Shown piece after piece: positions 43,740 through 52,637 of a stretch of 64,000 nucleotides of DNA. Both the position numbers and the translations under genes were made by a program. The first letter of the stretch is position 1, and the number at the start of each line of letters is the position of its first letter. The notes beneath the pieces were generated by a model, which did no database searches, was not told the DNA's origin, and saw only the letters and a list, made by a program, of their open reading frames with translations. The stretch is from positions 1 through 64,000 of the forward strand of contig NZ_MWWR01000003.1 in the NCBI RefSeq assembly GCF_002259605.1, given 5' to 3'. Source of the stretch: Pseudoscardovia radai. GTDB lineage: Bacteria; Actinomycetota; Actinomycetes; Actinomycetales; Bifidobacteriaceae.

Positions 43740-44963
43740 ATGCCGGCCACACCATCAGCGTTCGAAACGACTCCCACCTTCGCCGACCTGACCACGATTC
43801 GCATCGGCGGCCCCATCGATGAGTTCGTCCGCCCAGAAACGCGCGACGAGGTCATCGACACCGTGCGCCGTGCGGATGCACAGGGCACCCGGTTGTGCAT
43901 TATCGGCGGGGGAAGCAATATGCTCGTCTCCGACGCGCCGTTCCATGGCGTCGTGGTGCGCGACATGCGCGATGGCATCCGTGTGTCGCGCTCTGCGCCT
44001 GGCGATTCCGGCGATGTCATTGTCGAGGCCGATGCTGGCGCCAATTGGGATGATTTCGTGGCCTGGACGGTGTCCGAAGGATACGAGGGAATCGAGGGAC
44101 TGTCCGGCATTCCCGGTTCCGTCGGTGCGTCCGTCGTCCAGAACATCGGCGCCTATGGCCAGGAGGTCGCGTCCAGTGTCCTGTCCGTCACAGCTTGGGA
44201 CCGGCAGGCCGGCGCCATCGTGGAGATCGGGCATGACAACCTCGCCTTCGGCTACCGCTTCTCCGCCCTCAAAGCCACGATGTACGAGACACCGGAAGTG
44301 CAAGGTACGGGGGAGGGCCGTCGCGAAACACGATGGTTCCCCAGCCCGCGCTACGTCGTGCTCGCCGTCACCTACCGCTTCCGCCGCAGCCGCCAGGGAA
44401 CCGTCGGCATGGGGCAGCTGGCCAAGGCACTCGGCGTCGAGAAGGGCACGCGCATGGACCTGACGGATATCCGCGCCGCCGTTCTCTCGATTCGCGCCAC
44501 GAAGGATATGCTCGAGGACCCCACGCGATACGCGAATCCCTGGATGGCGGGCACCAAGCGTGAGATTCCCGAGGCGGGCGAGCCCAATCACAACCGCTGG
44601 AGCTGCGGAAGCTTCTTCATCAACCCCGTGGTCACGGCCGAGCATGCGCGCCGGTATCTCGACGGCGCGCCTCAGTATCCCGGCGTGTTGCCCGACGGCA
44701 CTCCCGGTGTCAAGACCTCCGCCGCCTGGCTCATCGACCACGCCGGATTCCACAAGGGCTTCCGACTTCCCGGCGTTGCGGCGGATTCCGCCGATGGCGC
44801 GGAGCCGAGCTCCGCGGGCCTGAGCACCGTGCATACCCTGGCGCTGACGAACCGCGGGGGCGCCACTTTCGACGATGTATGGCGACTCGCCTCATGCATC
44901 AGGCGTGGCGTCGACGACGCCTACCACATCGACCTTGTGCCCGAACCCGTCGTCATCCGCTGA
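43740..44963 (+). CDS. murB: UDP-N-acetylenolpyruvoylglucosamine reductase
   Basis: MurB makes UDP-MurNAc with NADPH and FAD in peptidoglycan synthesis. ATG 43740 follows AGGAAGAA, giving 407 residues. The FAD-binding LCIIGGGSNMLVSD, the SGIPGSVGASVVQNIGAYGQE segment, and the proton-donor Ser in WSCGSFFINP are present. It resembles the long type I enzyme, with a C-terminal end (ATFDDVWRLA) typical of the family. It is separated from the ferredoxin gene by a 143-nt gap with a strong inverted repeat. Confidence 0.95.
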   Translation: MPATPSAFETTPTFADLTTIRIGGPIDEFVRPETRDEVIDTVRRADAQGTRLCIIGGGSNMLVSDAPFHGVVVRDMRDGIRVSRSAPGDSGDVIVEADAGANWDDFVAWTVSEGYEGIEGLSGIPGSVGASVVQNIGAYGQEVASSVLSVTAWDRQAGAIVEIGHDNLAFGYRFSALKATMYETPEVQGTGEGRRETRWFPSPRYVVLAVTYRFRRSRQGTVGMGQLAKALGVEKGTRMDLTDIRAAVLSIRATKDMLEDPTRYANPWMAGTKREIPEAGEPNHNRWSCGSFFINPVVTAEHARRYLDGAPQYPGVLPDGTPGVKTSAAWLIDHAGFHKGFRLPGVAADSADGAEPSSAGLSTVHTLALTNRGGATFDDVWRLASCIRRGVDDAYHIDLVPEPVVIR

Positions 44964-44993
44964 AAGGCGAGCAAGGGACAGGTTGGACCGGTT

Positions 44994-45023
44994 CGTTTCG
45001 CGCTTCCTCGAGTCCGCGAAACG
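44994..45023. promoter_or_regulatory. Inverted repeat upstream of the ferredoxin gene
   Basis: CGTTTCGCG, 12 bp, CGCGAAACG: perfect 9-bp arms about 85 bp before fdxA. It has no T-run, so an operator is as likely as a terminator. Confidence 0.5.
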
Positions 45024-45106
45024 GCGTACCCTTGTAACAGGTTTATGCGCATCCCACGGGATTCGCCTGTTTTACAACGCCTGTAACTGGCGGGAAGGAG
45101 TCCGAC

Positions 45107-45430
45107 ATGGCATATGTGATTGCCGAGCCGTGCGTCGATGTCAAGGACAAGGCCTGCGTTGACGAATGTCCGGTGGACTGCATCTACGAAGGCCAGCGCA
45201 CGCTGTACATCAACCCGAACGAGTGCGTCGACTGCGGCGCCTGCGAGCCCGTGTGCCCCACCGAGGCCATCTTCTACGAGGACGACCTTCCGGAGGACTG
45301 GACCTGGTACAAGGATGCCGCGGTGAGCTTCTTCGCCGAGGTCGGCGATCTGGGCGGTGCCACGGCGGCCGGTTCCATCGGCCATGACGAGCCCCGCGTC
45401 GCGGCGCTTCCGGCGGATATCAACGCCTGA
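45107..45430 (+). CDS. fdxA: Seven-iron (3Fe-4S/4Fe-4S) ferredoxin
   Basis: This 107-residue electron carrier matches actinobacterial FdxA. Cysteines C9, C17, C21 and C25 and C40, C43, C46 and C50 supply both clusters; the CVDCGACEPVCP motif is complete. GGAAGGAG precedes ATG 45107. As in many actinobacteria it directly precedes dapC (14-nt gap), so they are probably co-transcribed. Confidence 0.95.
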   Translation: MAYVIAEPCVDVKDKACVDECPVDCIYEGQRTLYINPNECVDCGACEPVCPTEAIFYEDDLPEDWTWYKDAAVSFFAEVGDLGGATAAGSIGHDEPRVAALPADINA

Positions 45431-45444
45431 GCCGGGCGCCTGCC

Positions 45445-46644
45445 ATGGGTTTCGCATCGTATTCCACTCCATATGACTGGTCCCGCGTTTCCTCGTTCCG
45501 CGCAACCGCCGCGCAGCACCCGGGAGGCGCCGTCGACCTGTCGATAGGCTCGCCGGTCGATTCCGTCGCGCCGGGCGTCCAGAAGGCGCTGGCCGACGCG
45601 GCGAACGCGCGCAACGCCTACGGATACCCCGCCACCGTCGGAACGCCCGATCTGCAACGCGCCATCCACGACTGGTTCCGCCGTGACCGTGGCGTCGACC
45701 TCGAGGCCATCGGCGCGTCCGTCGTCCCCTCCGTCGGTTCCAAGGAGGCCGTCGCCCTCATGGCGTCGCTTCTTCATCTGCACGAAGGCGATGTCGTCGT
45801 CCAGCCGAAGGTCGCCTATCCCACCTACGCCATCGGCACCCAGCTCGCGGGCGCGACCGTCCGCACCGTCGACGCCATCGAGGACACCTCGTCGTGGGAG
45901 AACATCGAGGGTGTCAAGGCCGTGTGGGTGAACTCGCCGAACAATCCGAGCGGCAAGGTCCTCAACGCCTTCCAGCTGCATGATATCGTCGTGGCGGCCC
46001 GCCGCATCGGTGCCGTCGTCATCTCCGACGAATGCTACGCACTGCTGTCGTGGAAGGGGCAGTCGCACGCCATGCCGTATCTGCCGGACCCGGCGGAAGA
46101 CGCCGAGCGTGCGAAGAAGGGCTTCGCGGATATCTGCGCCCCGTCGATCCTCGACCCGGGCGTGTGCGGGGGAGACGCCAGCAACCTCGTGTGCCTCTAC
46201 TCGCTGAGCAAGCAAAGCAACATGGCCGGATACCGCGTGGCCTTCGTCGCCGGCGACCTGACCATCGTGGACGAGATGGCGGCGATTCGCAAGCAGATCG
46301 GCCTGATCATCCCCGGCCCCGTCCAAGCGGCCATGACCTATGCCCTGGGTGACGATGCCTCGGTGGTCGCGCAACGCCGCAAATACGCGGCGCGTCTCCA
46401 TGCGCTTATCGACGGCCTGCTCGATTTCGGCTATGCCGACGCCGAGATTCCCCAGGGCGGCCTGTACGTGTGGGTCGAGGCCATCGGCTCCACGTGCTGG
46501 GAGGATATGGAGGAGCTCGCACATATCGGCATCGTTCCCGCCCCCGGCGAATTCTACGGAGACCCGACGCATCTGCGCTTCTCCGTCACAGCGTCCGACG
46601 AGGCCGTGAATCGCGCGGCGCACCGTCTGCGCGGCGCCTACTGA
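45445..46644 (+). CDS. dapC: N-succinyldiaminopimelate aminotransferase (class I/II PLP enzyme)
   Basis: DapC is the aminotransferase step of lysine/DAP synthesis, which also feeds the cell wall. The 399-residue product has VSSFRATAAQHPGG near the N-terminus, the cofactor-contact segments NSPNNPSGKV and SDECYALL, PLP-binding K256 in YSLSKQSNMAGYR, and an RFSVTAS end. Its position right after the ferredoxin is the conserved actinobacterial dapC location, which supports this call over other aminotransferases. Confidence 0.87.
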   Translation: MGFASYSTPYDWSRVSSFRATAAQHPGGAVDLSIGSPVDSVAPGVQKALADAANARNAYGYPATVGTPDLQRAIHDWFRRDRGVDLEAIGASVVPSVGSKEAVALMASLLHLHEGDVVVQPKVAYPTYAIGTQLAGATVRTVDAIEDTSSWENIEGVKAVWVNSPNNPSGKVLNAFQLHDIVVAARRIGAVVISDECYALLSWKGQSHAMPYLPDPAEDAERAKKGFADICAPSILDPGVCGGDASNLVCLYSLSKQSNMAGYRVAFVAGDLTIVDEMAAIRKQIGLIIPGPVQAAMTYALGDDASVVAQRRKYAARLHALIDGLLDFGYADAEIPQGGLYVWVEAIGSTCWEDMEELAHIGIVPAPGEFYGDPTHLRFSVTASDEAVNRAAHRLRGAY

Positions 46645-46707
46645 CGCGGGTTTCAGAACACGATTCCTCCGTCGCGCAGGCGTGCGGACCGCGATGGAGG
46701 GGAACGG

Positions 46708-46742
46708 CGGGGCCGGATCGGATATCCGATCCGGCCCCGTTG
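46708..46742 (+). terminator. Rho-independent terminator after dapC
   Basis: A 16-bp palindromic stem CGGGGCCGGATCGGAT / ATCCGATCCGGCCCCG is followed by TTGCTGTTG. It could work in both directions. Confidence 0.7.
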
Positions 46743-46786
46743 CTGTTGTCACAAACCCGGCGCCTCGGCGGCCGGCGATCCGAATC

Positions 46787-46796
46787 CGGCGTGTCG
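46787..46796 (-). promoter_or_regulatory. CGACACGCCG site, minus strand
   Basis: The reverse complement CGGCGTGTCG is exact, in the dapC / tRNA-Ser intergenic region. Confidence 0.3.
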
Positions 46797-46880
46797 CGCT
46801 GTGAAACCGGGGAGCTGTGGGGCTGTGAAACTGGGGGAGTTGGGGGAAAGCCACGCTGCGGAAAACTCGGCCGGATAACG

Positions 46881-46908
46881 AAAAAGGCTCCCGGAAACCG
46901 GAAGCCTT
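46881..46908 (-). terminator. Rho-independent terminator of tRNA-Ser
   Basis: On the minus strand GGCTtCCGG pairs with CCGGgAGCC and is followed by TTTTT. Confidence 0.85.
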
Positions 46909-46913
46909 TCTGG

Positions 46914-47002
46914 CGGAGACGGAGGGATTCGGACCCTCGAACCACAAAATCGTGATTAACACCTTAGCAGGGTGCCCCTATCGACCACTCAGGCACGTCT
47001 CC
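46914..47002 (-). tRNA. tRNA-Ser (anticodon GCU)
   Basis: On the minus strand the acceptor GGAGACG pairs with CGTCTCC, the anticodon arm is CACCCTGCTAAGGTG, and a long variable arm is present. The discriminator is G and CCA is encoded (46911-46913). Confidence 0.95.
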
Positions 47003-47158
47003 ATCTTGAATTATCGCCAGGCTCATTCGCCAAGCAACAAAATGACATCATAACAGAACCGCCGGATATCGCAAACCGGCGACGCCGGGGGCGTCGTCGC
47101 AGCGCGTGATTTCCCCGCCACGCCGCGTCTTCCCCGCGTGTCGCGTCATAATGTTGCC

Positions 47159-48526
47159 ATGAGCACTTCACCGAGACCTGAGGAGGCGAGACGGGACTGG
47201 GGGCATGATCCCGCCGGCTGCACAATCCTGCATATCGACATGGATGCCTTCTACGCCTCGTGCGAGATCGTGCGCCACCCCGAGCTCGCCGGCAAGCCCG
47301 TCATCATCGGCACCGGTGCGCGGGCCGTCGTTTCCGCGGCCAGCTACGAGGCGCGCGCATACGGCGTCAACTCGGCCATGCCCGTTTCGGCAGCGCGTCG
47401 ACGGTGCCCCGACGGCGTGTTCCTTCCCGTCGACATGGCCTATTATCGCGAGATGTCGGCCAGGGTTTTCGCCATCTTCGAACAGGTCACGCCCGTTATC
47501 GAGAAAGTCTCCGTGGATGAGGGGTATCTCGATGTCTCCGGTGCGCTCGGCGCCTGGCCGGGCGGCCCCGAGCAGATCGGCGCGTGGATCCGCGCCACCG
47601 TGCACAGCACGCTGGGCGTCACCTGCTCCGTCGGCATCGGGTCGAACAAGCTCATCGCCAAACTCGCCTCCACGAACGCCAAGCCGGACGGCATGCTGAT
47701 CGTTCCGAAGGCGCGCAACGCCGATTTCATGCGCGTCATGCCGCTGCGCGCCGTGCCGGGCATCGGACCGGCCACCGAGAAAGCCCTGGTGGCGTGGGGT
47801 TGCGGAAGCGTCGCCCAGCTCGCCGAACTCAGCGAAGAGGACCTGTGGCATGCCACCGGCTCGCGCGTCGAGGCCCACCGCCTGTGGCTTGTTGCGCGTG
47901 GCGAGGACGACCGCAAGATCGTGGTGCATGCACCGGAGAAATCCATCGGTGCCGAACGCACCTTCGAGGAGGACCAGGTCGCGCTCGGGCCCGTCGCCGA
48001 CCTGCTGAGGTCCTGCTGCGACGAGGCTGCCTCGCGCCTGCGCTCGCGCCAGCTCGTGGGGCATACGGTGACGTTGAAGATTCGCTATGACGACCTCCAG
48101 TATGCGTCGCGCTCGCATACGGTGCGCGAGCCGCTGAACACCGTCGCGCAGATCTATCCCGCGGCACGCGCACTGCTCTGCGGCGTGTTGCATGTGCCGG
48201 AGGACTCCGGACGGCAGACGCGCCTGTTCCGCCCCATTCGTCTCGTGGGTGTGTCCGTGTCGTCGCTGGAGAGCTCGCACGGCGCGGTGTTCCAGCCTTC
48301 TTTCGACGATTTGGTGGGGGAGCAGGCGCAGGATGCGACGACGCCCAGCGTCGCCTCGGCCAAGGCGGGGGAGGCGGAGAAGGCCATCGATTCGGTGCGA
48401 CGGCGCTTTGGCAAGAATGCCGTGGGCTTTGGGCTCGATTCCTCGCATCTGGTCGGCAAGTCCCCGGACCGGGGACGGGTATCCGGCACCGGACGGGATT
48501 GTGCGCGCGGATCCGTCGAATCGTGA
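47159..48526 (+). CDS. dinB: DNA polymerase IV
   Basis: Pol IV is a low-fidelity Y-family polymerase for translesion synthesis. The 455-residue product has the catalytic carboxylates D27/D29 in LHIDMDAFYA and D120/E121 in SVDEGYLDVSG (usually SIDEAYLD), the SVGIGSNKLIAKLAS segment, the HhH region LRAVPGIGPATEKAL and the little-finger domain. The C-terminal 60 residues are not conserved. ATG 47159 lies 6 nt after CATAAT with no Shine-Dalgarno. No LexA box (CGAAC..GTTCG) was noticed upstream. Confidence 0.94.
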   Translation: MSTSPRPEEARRDWGHDPAGCTILHIDMDAFYASCEIVRHPELAGKPVIIGTGARAVVSAASYEARAYGVNSAMPVSAARRRCPDGVFLPVDMAYYREMSARVFAIFEQVTPVIEKVSVDEGYLDVSGALGAWPGGPEQIGAWIRATVHSTLGVTCSVGIGSNKLIAKLASTNAKPDGMLIVPKARNADFMRVMPLRAVPGIGPATEKALVAWGCGSVAQLAELSEEDLWHATGSRVEAHRLWLVARGEDDRKIVVHAPEKSIGAERTFEEDQVALGPVADLLRSCCDEAASRLRSRQLVGHTVTLKIRYDDLQYASRSHTVREPLNTVAQIYPAARALLCGVLHVPEDSGRQTRLFRPIRLVGVSVSSLESSHGAVFQPSFDDLVGEQAQDATTPSVASAKAGEAEKAIDSVRRRFGKNAVGFGLDSSHLVGKSPDRGRVSGTGRDCARGSVES

Positions 48527-48560
48527 CGGGGCGCGGAATGCCCCAGCGGCGTGACGGATA

Positions 48561-48570
48561 CGACACGCCG
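48561..48570. promoter_or_regulatory. CGACACGCCG site upstream of the DUF2974 gene
   Basis: A perfect copy, 46 bp before the TAGAAT box. Confidence 0.35.
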
Positions 48571-48628
48571 CATGGCACAGGCGTGTCCGGTGCTGTGCGG
48601 CAGGCCGCGCCTCGGTAGAATCGCAGAT

Positions 48629-50056
48629 GTGACGAACATCATCGATTACGCCAGAACCCAGATGGACCCTTTCCCGTCCCCCGACGGGGCGCAGACGCGG
48701 GACCGGGCCACGGCGGAGGCGTCGCTTCATGAGGCCAGGCCGCTTCCCGAGAGTAGGCCGCTGTCGGATGTCGACAGCCTCGTCCTGTCACAGCTCGCCT
48801 ACGTGCATATGCCTGATTTCGTGCCCCGGCTTGATCCCGACGGGGAGGGCGCCGATCCCGAATCCGCATATATCCCGATTCCGGCCTTGCTCAAAAGCGA
48901 ATACTTCGATGAGATGTTCCCCAGTAAAGGCGCCTATAGCTCGCTGTGCGCGCTGGTGACCGCCATGGCCGTCAGCCCCCGTTTCCGTGACGTGCGCATC
49001 GGCAACTATGTGTCCGTCGAGGACGCGTCCCGCGGGCACGAGAAACAGTTCGCCGCCGTCTGCGCGCTTCTGCCCGACGGAACCGAATACGTCGCCTTCC
49101 GCGGCTCCGAGGATTCCGTCGCCGCATGGGTCGAGAACTTCAACATGGCCTTCACCTGCCCCATACCCTCGCAGACTGCTGCGGCGCGCTATGTCAGGCG
49201 CGTCGCAGCGGCCACGGGGCGCGACCTCGTGCTGGGCGGCCATTCCAAAGGCGGTAACCTCGCGGTCTACGCCGCCATGAAGGCGCCCGACGCCCTGCGT
49301 GCACGCATCCGCGCCGTGTACTCCCATGATGGCCCCGGTTTCGAAAAAGGCGTGCTCGATTCCCTCGACTTCGCCGCCATCGCGCCCGTCGTGCATAAGA
49401 CGGTGCCCGAGGCGTCCATCATCGGCATGATTTTCGAAACGCATGAGGATTTCACGGTGGTGGAAAGTGAGGGGCACGGCATCACCGAGCATTTCGCCAT
49501 GCGGTGGAAGGTGGTGGACGGCGATTTCGTGCGCGTCCCCAGGCTTCCGGAAGGGACCCGCTATTCCAGCCGCGCCATGAACGCGTGGATTGCGAGCTAC
49601 ACGCCGCGGGAGCGCGAACGCGTTCTGACCGACCTGTTCGACATCCTGCGGGCCACGGGGTTCGAGAGTTTCTCCGACATGGCCGTGCATTGGCGCGACG
49701 CCCTCCCCGCCATCCGGGACGCGGTCAAGGGCATGGATCCCGAGGAGCGTCGCTTTGTCATCGCCACGTTCAAGGTGCTGTTCAGCACGGCGCTGCGTAC
49801 CGTCACCACGGGGCGCCTTCCGGCTCCAGGGAAGGGCGACGAGGAGGTGCGTCGCGAGGAATCGTACAGGCGGCATCGTGACGAGATGCGCACGGAGGCG
49901 GCGCAGCTCGGTGACGAGAAGACGCGCATCAAGCGCGACTTGAAGACGCTCAGGGAGCAGTACCGCTCCGTGCGTCGCCAGAACAAAGCCGAGGCCAAGG
50001 AGGACAAGGCGCGGTACAAGCAGGCGAAAAAGGATGCGAAACGCCTCGAAAACTAG
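48629..50056 (+). CDS. DUF2974 (Mbeg1-like) alpha/beta-hydrolase
   Basis: GTG 48629 is chosen because TAGAAT (48616-48621) lies 7 nt upstream and MTNIIDYA follows, as in this family; the product has 475 residues. The lipase-type nucleophile elbow GHSKGG (in LVLGGHSKGGNLAVYAAM) and VAFRGSEDS are present; the active-site Asp/His may be in SHDGPGFEKG and EGHGITEHF. The last 70 residues are a Lys/Arg/Glu-rich helix. The substrate is unknown. It stands alone, followed by a 589-bp gap. Confidence 0.85.
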   Translation: MTNIIDYARTQMDPFPSPDGAQTRDRATAEASLHEARPLPESRPLSDVDSLVLSQLAYVHMPDFVPRLDPDGEGADPESAYIPIPALLKSEYFDEMFPSKGAYSSLCALVTAMAVSPRFRDVRIGNYVSVEDASRGHEKQFAAVCALLPDGTEYVAFRGSEDSVAAWVENFNMAFTCPIPSQTAAARYVRRVAAATGRDLVLGGHSKGGNLAVYAAMKAPDALRARIRAVYSHDGPGFEKGVLDSLDFAAIAPVVHKTVPEASIIGMIFETHEDFTVVESEGHGITEHFAMRWKVVDGDFVRVPRLPEGTRYSSRAMNAWIASYTPRERERVLTDLFDILRATGFESFSDMAVHWRDALPAIRDAVKGMDPEERRFVIATFKVLFSTALRTVTTGRLPAPGKGDEEVRREESYRRHRDEMRTEAAQLGDEKTRIKRDLKTLREQYRSVRRQNKAEAKEDKARYKQAKKDAKRLEN

Positions 50057-50645
50057 GCGTGTCCACCGTTTCCCCGATTGCGGTTCGCGTCGTGGCAAGA
50101 CCGTTCGCATCCTGGCAAGATGTGGGGGAAGCGGAGCGAGGGGACGGAATGTTTGAAAATCCGTTGTATGCAGGGCAACCGCGATATGACGCTGACGATA
50201 AGGCATAAAACGCGAGAAGGCGTAAACGATTCGATGAGGCAAGGGGCACCGGCAGGGGCGGGGACATCAGGGCACGCCTCATGTCTCCGGCGCGTCCGTT
50301 CGTCCAGCGCCCGCTCCTGCTTCCGGTCTATCCCGTCCTGAAGATTAGCGGGCGAAAGTACTCCCTTGTCTCTCGCCTACCATCACCATAGCGGAACGCG
50401 TTGACGCTCGCACCCCGGAAATCGTATCTGGAGACACTGTGATGTGAGGATTATGTGGAGGCAACCTGCGAATTCCTGGGGAAGCGATTCGGGGGAAATG
50501 CATCTGCGATGTGGCGTCCGCGGTGTGGGGCCCGCATCGTGGCGTCCACAGTGCTGTGTCCGCACCGTGCGGCCGCCGACCCACGGCATGCGCGGATGCC
50601 GGACCGAACGGACAACGGTTCACACGGCTGCCCTATGGTTGACGC
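50057..50645. other. Long intergenic region before the hydroxyacid dehydrogenase
   Basis: A 19-codon open frame (50149-50208, product MFENPLYAGQPRYDADDKA) with GAGGGGA upstream might be a small peptide. The GGCGTCC-rich part (50505-50570) has short repeats. I see no other gene and no terminator. Confidence 0.4.
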
Positions 50646-51644
50646 ATGAGACTTATAGAACGCGATATGGAGCGGGACTCCCTGCCCCTTGTTGTTATTC
50701 CCAACTGCACGCCGACGCTCGCCGCCTTCTTCGAGAAGGAGATCGACCGCTTTGCCGGAATCGCCCGCGTACGCATGTACGTCGACGAGCATGACATCAC
50801 CGACGAGAGCACGATTCTCGAGCGCGCCCAGGGTGCGGATGCCGTCATCGTTCTGGCCTTCCATGTCTCCGACAGCCTGTTTGACGCTCTGTCGACCGTA
50901 CGGTGTTACGCCTTCGGCGGCACCGGCGTGGCCAATTACGTGAACGTGCCCAAGGCGCAGGAACGCGGTGTCAGGATTTGCAACGCCCGCCATTACGGCG
51001 ACCAGTCCGTCGCCGAACACGCCATCGCCCTCATGTTCGAGCTGACCAAACACACGGGACGGATGAACGATCTCATGCACGCAGACGGCGGGTGGCCCGG
51101 CTGCGACGCCATGCAGCTGAGCGGCATGACGCTCGGCATCGCGGGATTCGGCGGCATCGGCCGCGCCACCGCGCGCATGGGCGTGGGCCTGGGCATGAAC
51201 GTCACCGAGTGGTCGCGCCATCCGCACGAACAGGAGGCGGCGGCCCTCGGCGTGCGCTCCGTGCCCACGCTCGAGGATTTGTTCGAGCAATCCGACATCG
51301 TCAGCCTGCATATCACGCTTAACTCCGAGACGAAGGGAATCGTCACCCGCGACCTCCTCGACCGTCTCCATCCGGGTGCCCTGCTCATCAACACGGCGCG
51401 CTCGCAGCTTATCGAAGACGGCGCCTTGCTTGACCGGTTGTCGCGCGGAGACATCGCCGCCGGGCTCGACGTCTTCGACACCGAGCCCCTTCCCGACGAC
51501 GATCCGCTGCGCTCGCAGCCCCATGCCGTTATCACGCCGCATAACGCATGGCGCACCGACGCCGCCATCCGCGGCATCGCCGAACAGTGCGTGCAGGCCG
51601 TGGTCTCCTGGATCCAGGGCGGCGACTACAACGCCGTCGTATGA
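50646..51644 (+). CDS. D-2-hydroxyacid / 3-phosphoglycerate dehydrogenase family protein
   Basis: This is an NAD(P)-dependent dehydrogenase of 332 residues. The Rossmann motif is GIAGFGGIGRATA, and the catalytic Arg, Glu and His are in NTARSQLIED, DVFDTEPL and ITPHNAW. The family includes phosphoglycerate, glycerate and lactate dehydrogenases. It has no ACT domain, so a SerA role is possible but unproven. ATG 50646 lies 6 nt after TATGGT, without Shine-Dalgarno. Confidence 0.9.
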   Translation: MRLIERDMERDSLPLVVIPNCTPTLAAFFEKEIDRFAGIARVRMYVDEHDITDESTILERAQGADAVIVLAFHVSDSLFDALSTVRCYAFGGTGVANYVNVPKAQERGVRICNARHYGDQSVAEHAIALMFELTKHTGRMNDLMHADGGWPGCDAMQLSGMTLGIAGFGGIGRATARMGVGLGMNVTEWSRHPHEQEAAALGVRSVPTLEDLFEQSDIVSLHITLNSETKGIVTRDLLDRLHPGALLINTARSQLIEDGALLDRLSRGDIAAGLDVFDTEPLPDDDPLRSQPHAVITPHNAWRTDAAIRGIAEQCVQAVVSWIQGGDYNAVV

Positions 51645-51737
51645 CGGCGCGGAGGCATGGTACGCGGGACGGCGCTCGCGGCGGTGCCTGTTGCGACCAT
51701 GCCATCCTTTGACATGCCCTGCTGTTAGAACGAGGTT

Positions 51738-52406
51738 ATGACGACGAACACTGCGCTTGCCACAATCCTCGACGACGCCGGTTCCCCGGCGCGGGGAACC
51801 TATGAGGACCGCAAATCCGAATTCATCGGCGAGATCTGCCATATCGAGGATCCCGACAGCGCCATTGCCTTCGCACAGCGTGTGCGGGAGGCGAATCCCA
51901 AGGCGCGCCATGTGGCGTATGCCGCGGTGTGGGGCGTCGACGTCGGATCGATGGGCGAGCGCATGAGCGATGACGGCGAGCCGTCGGGAACGGCGGGCAA
52001 GCCCATTCTCGAAGCCATCAGGTCGCGTGGCCTCACGGATTGCGTCGTGACCGTGACGCGCTATTTCGGCGGGATCCTTCTGGGAAGCGGCGGGTTGATC
52101 CGCGCGTATTCGAATGCCGCCGGCGAGGCGATTGCCGCGGCGCATCGCGCGACCATCGCCCGGGGTGTGCGCTTCCAAATGCGCGTGGGGTATTCGCGCC
52201 ATGACCAGGTGCTGCAACTGGTGCGCGCCTGCGGCGGTACGGTGGCGCATGAGGATTTCGCCGCGGATGTGACCGTGAGCGTGGATATTCCCGAGGATGC
52301 GGCGGATTCTTTCGTCGTGCGGCTGCGTGATGCCACGGCGGGTGCTGTGATTGCGCAAAAGCTGGGCGATGTGCGCACGGTCGTTCCGGTGGAAGATGCC
52401 GGGTGA
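51738..52406 (+). CDS. YigZ/IMPACT family protein
   Basis: The 222-residue product has the N-terminal UPF0029 domain (ARGTYEDRKSEFIGEICHIED, ARHVAYAAVWG, DDGEPSGTAGKPIL, RYFGGILLGSGGLIRAYS) and a C-terminal DUF1949-like region. It may act on stalled or abnormal proline/translation states in eukaryotes; in bacteria the role is unclear. ATG 51738 lies 6 nt after TAGAAC. Confidence 0.92.
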   Translation: MTTNTALATILDDAGSPARGTYEDRKSEFIGEICHIEDPDSAIAFAQRVREANPKARHVAYAAVWGVDVGSMGERMSDDGEPSGTAGKPILEAIRSRGLTDCVVTVTRYFGGILLGSGGLIRAYSNAAGEAIAAAHRATIARGVRFQMRVGYSRHDQVLQLVRACGGTVAHEDFAADVTVSVDIPEDAADSFVVRLRDATAGAVIAQKLGDVRTVVPVEDAG

Positions 52407-52637
52407 CGGCGCAGTTGCTTACCGGATGCCGGCATTCGGTAGGGTTTTCAGGATATTTCGAAAGGATTGCGATAAGGCCCCGGAGCCTGTGCCTGTGCGT
52501 GGTGCGTGATGTTTTGCGTTACCGTCTGTGCATTACGCAATGTCGCAACACGCCGTGGACGCGTTGCGGCACTTGAAAATCGCATTGCGGACGATGCATG
52601 ATTCGAACATTTGAGCGGAAGAGGGTATTCTAAAGCT

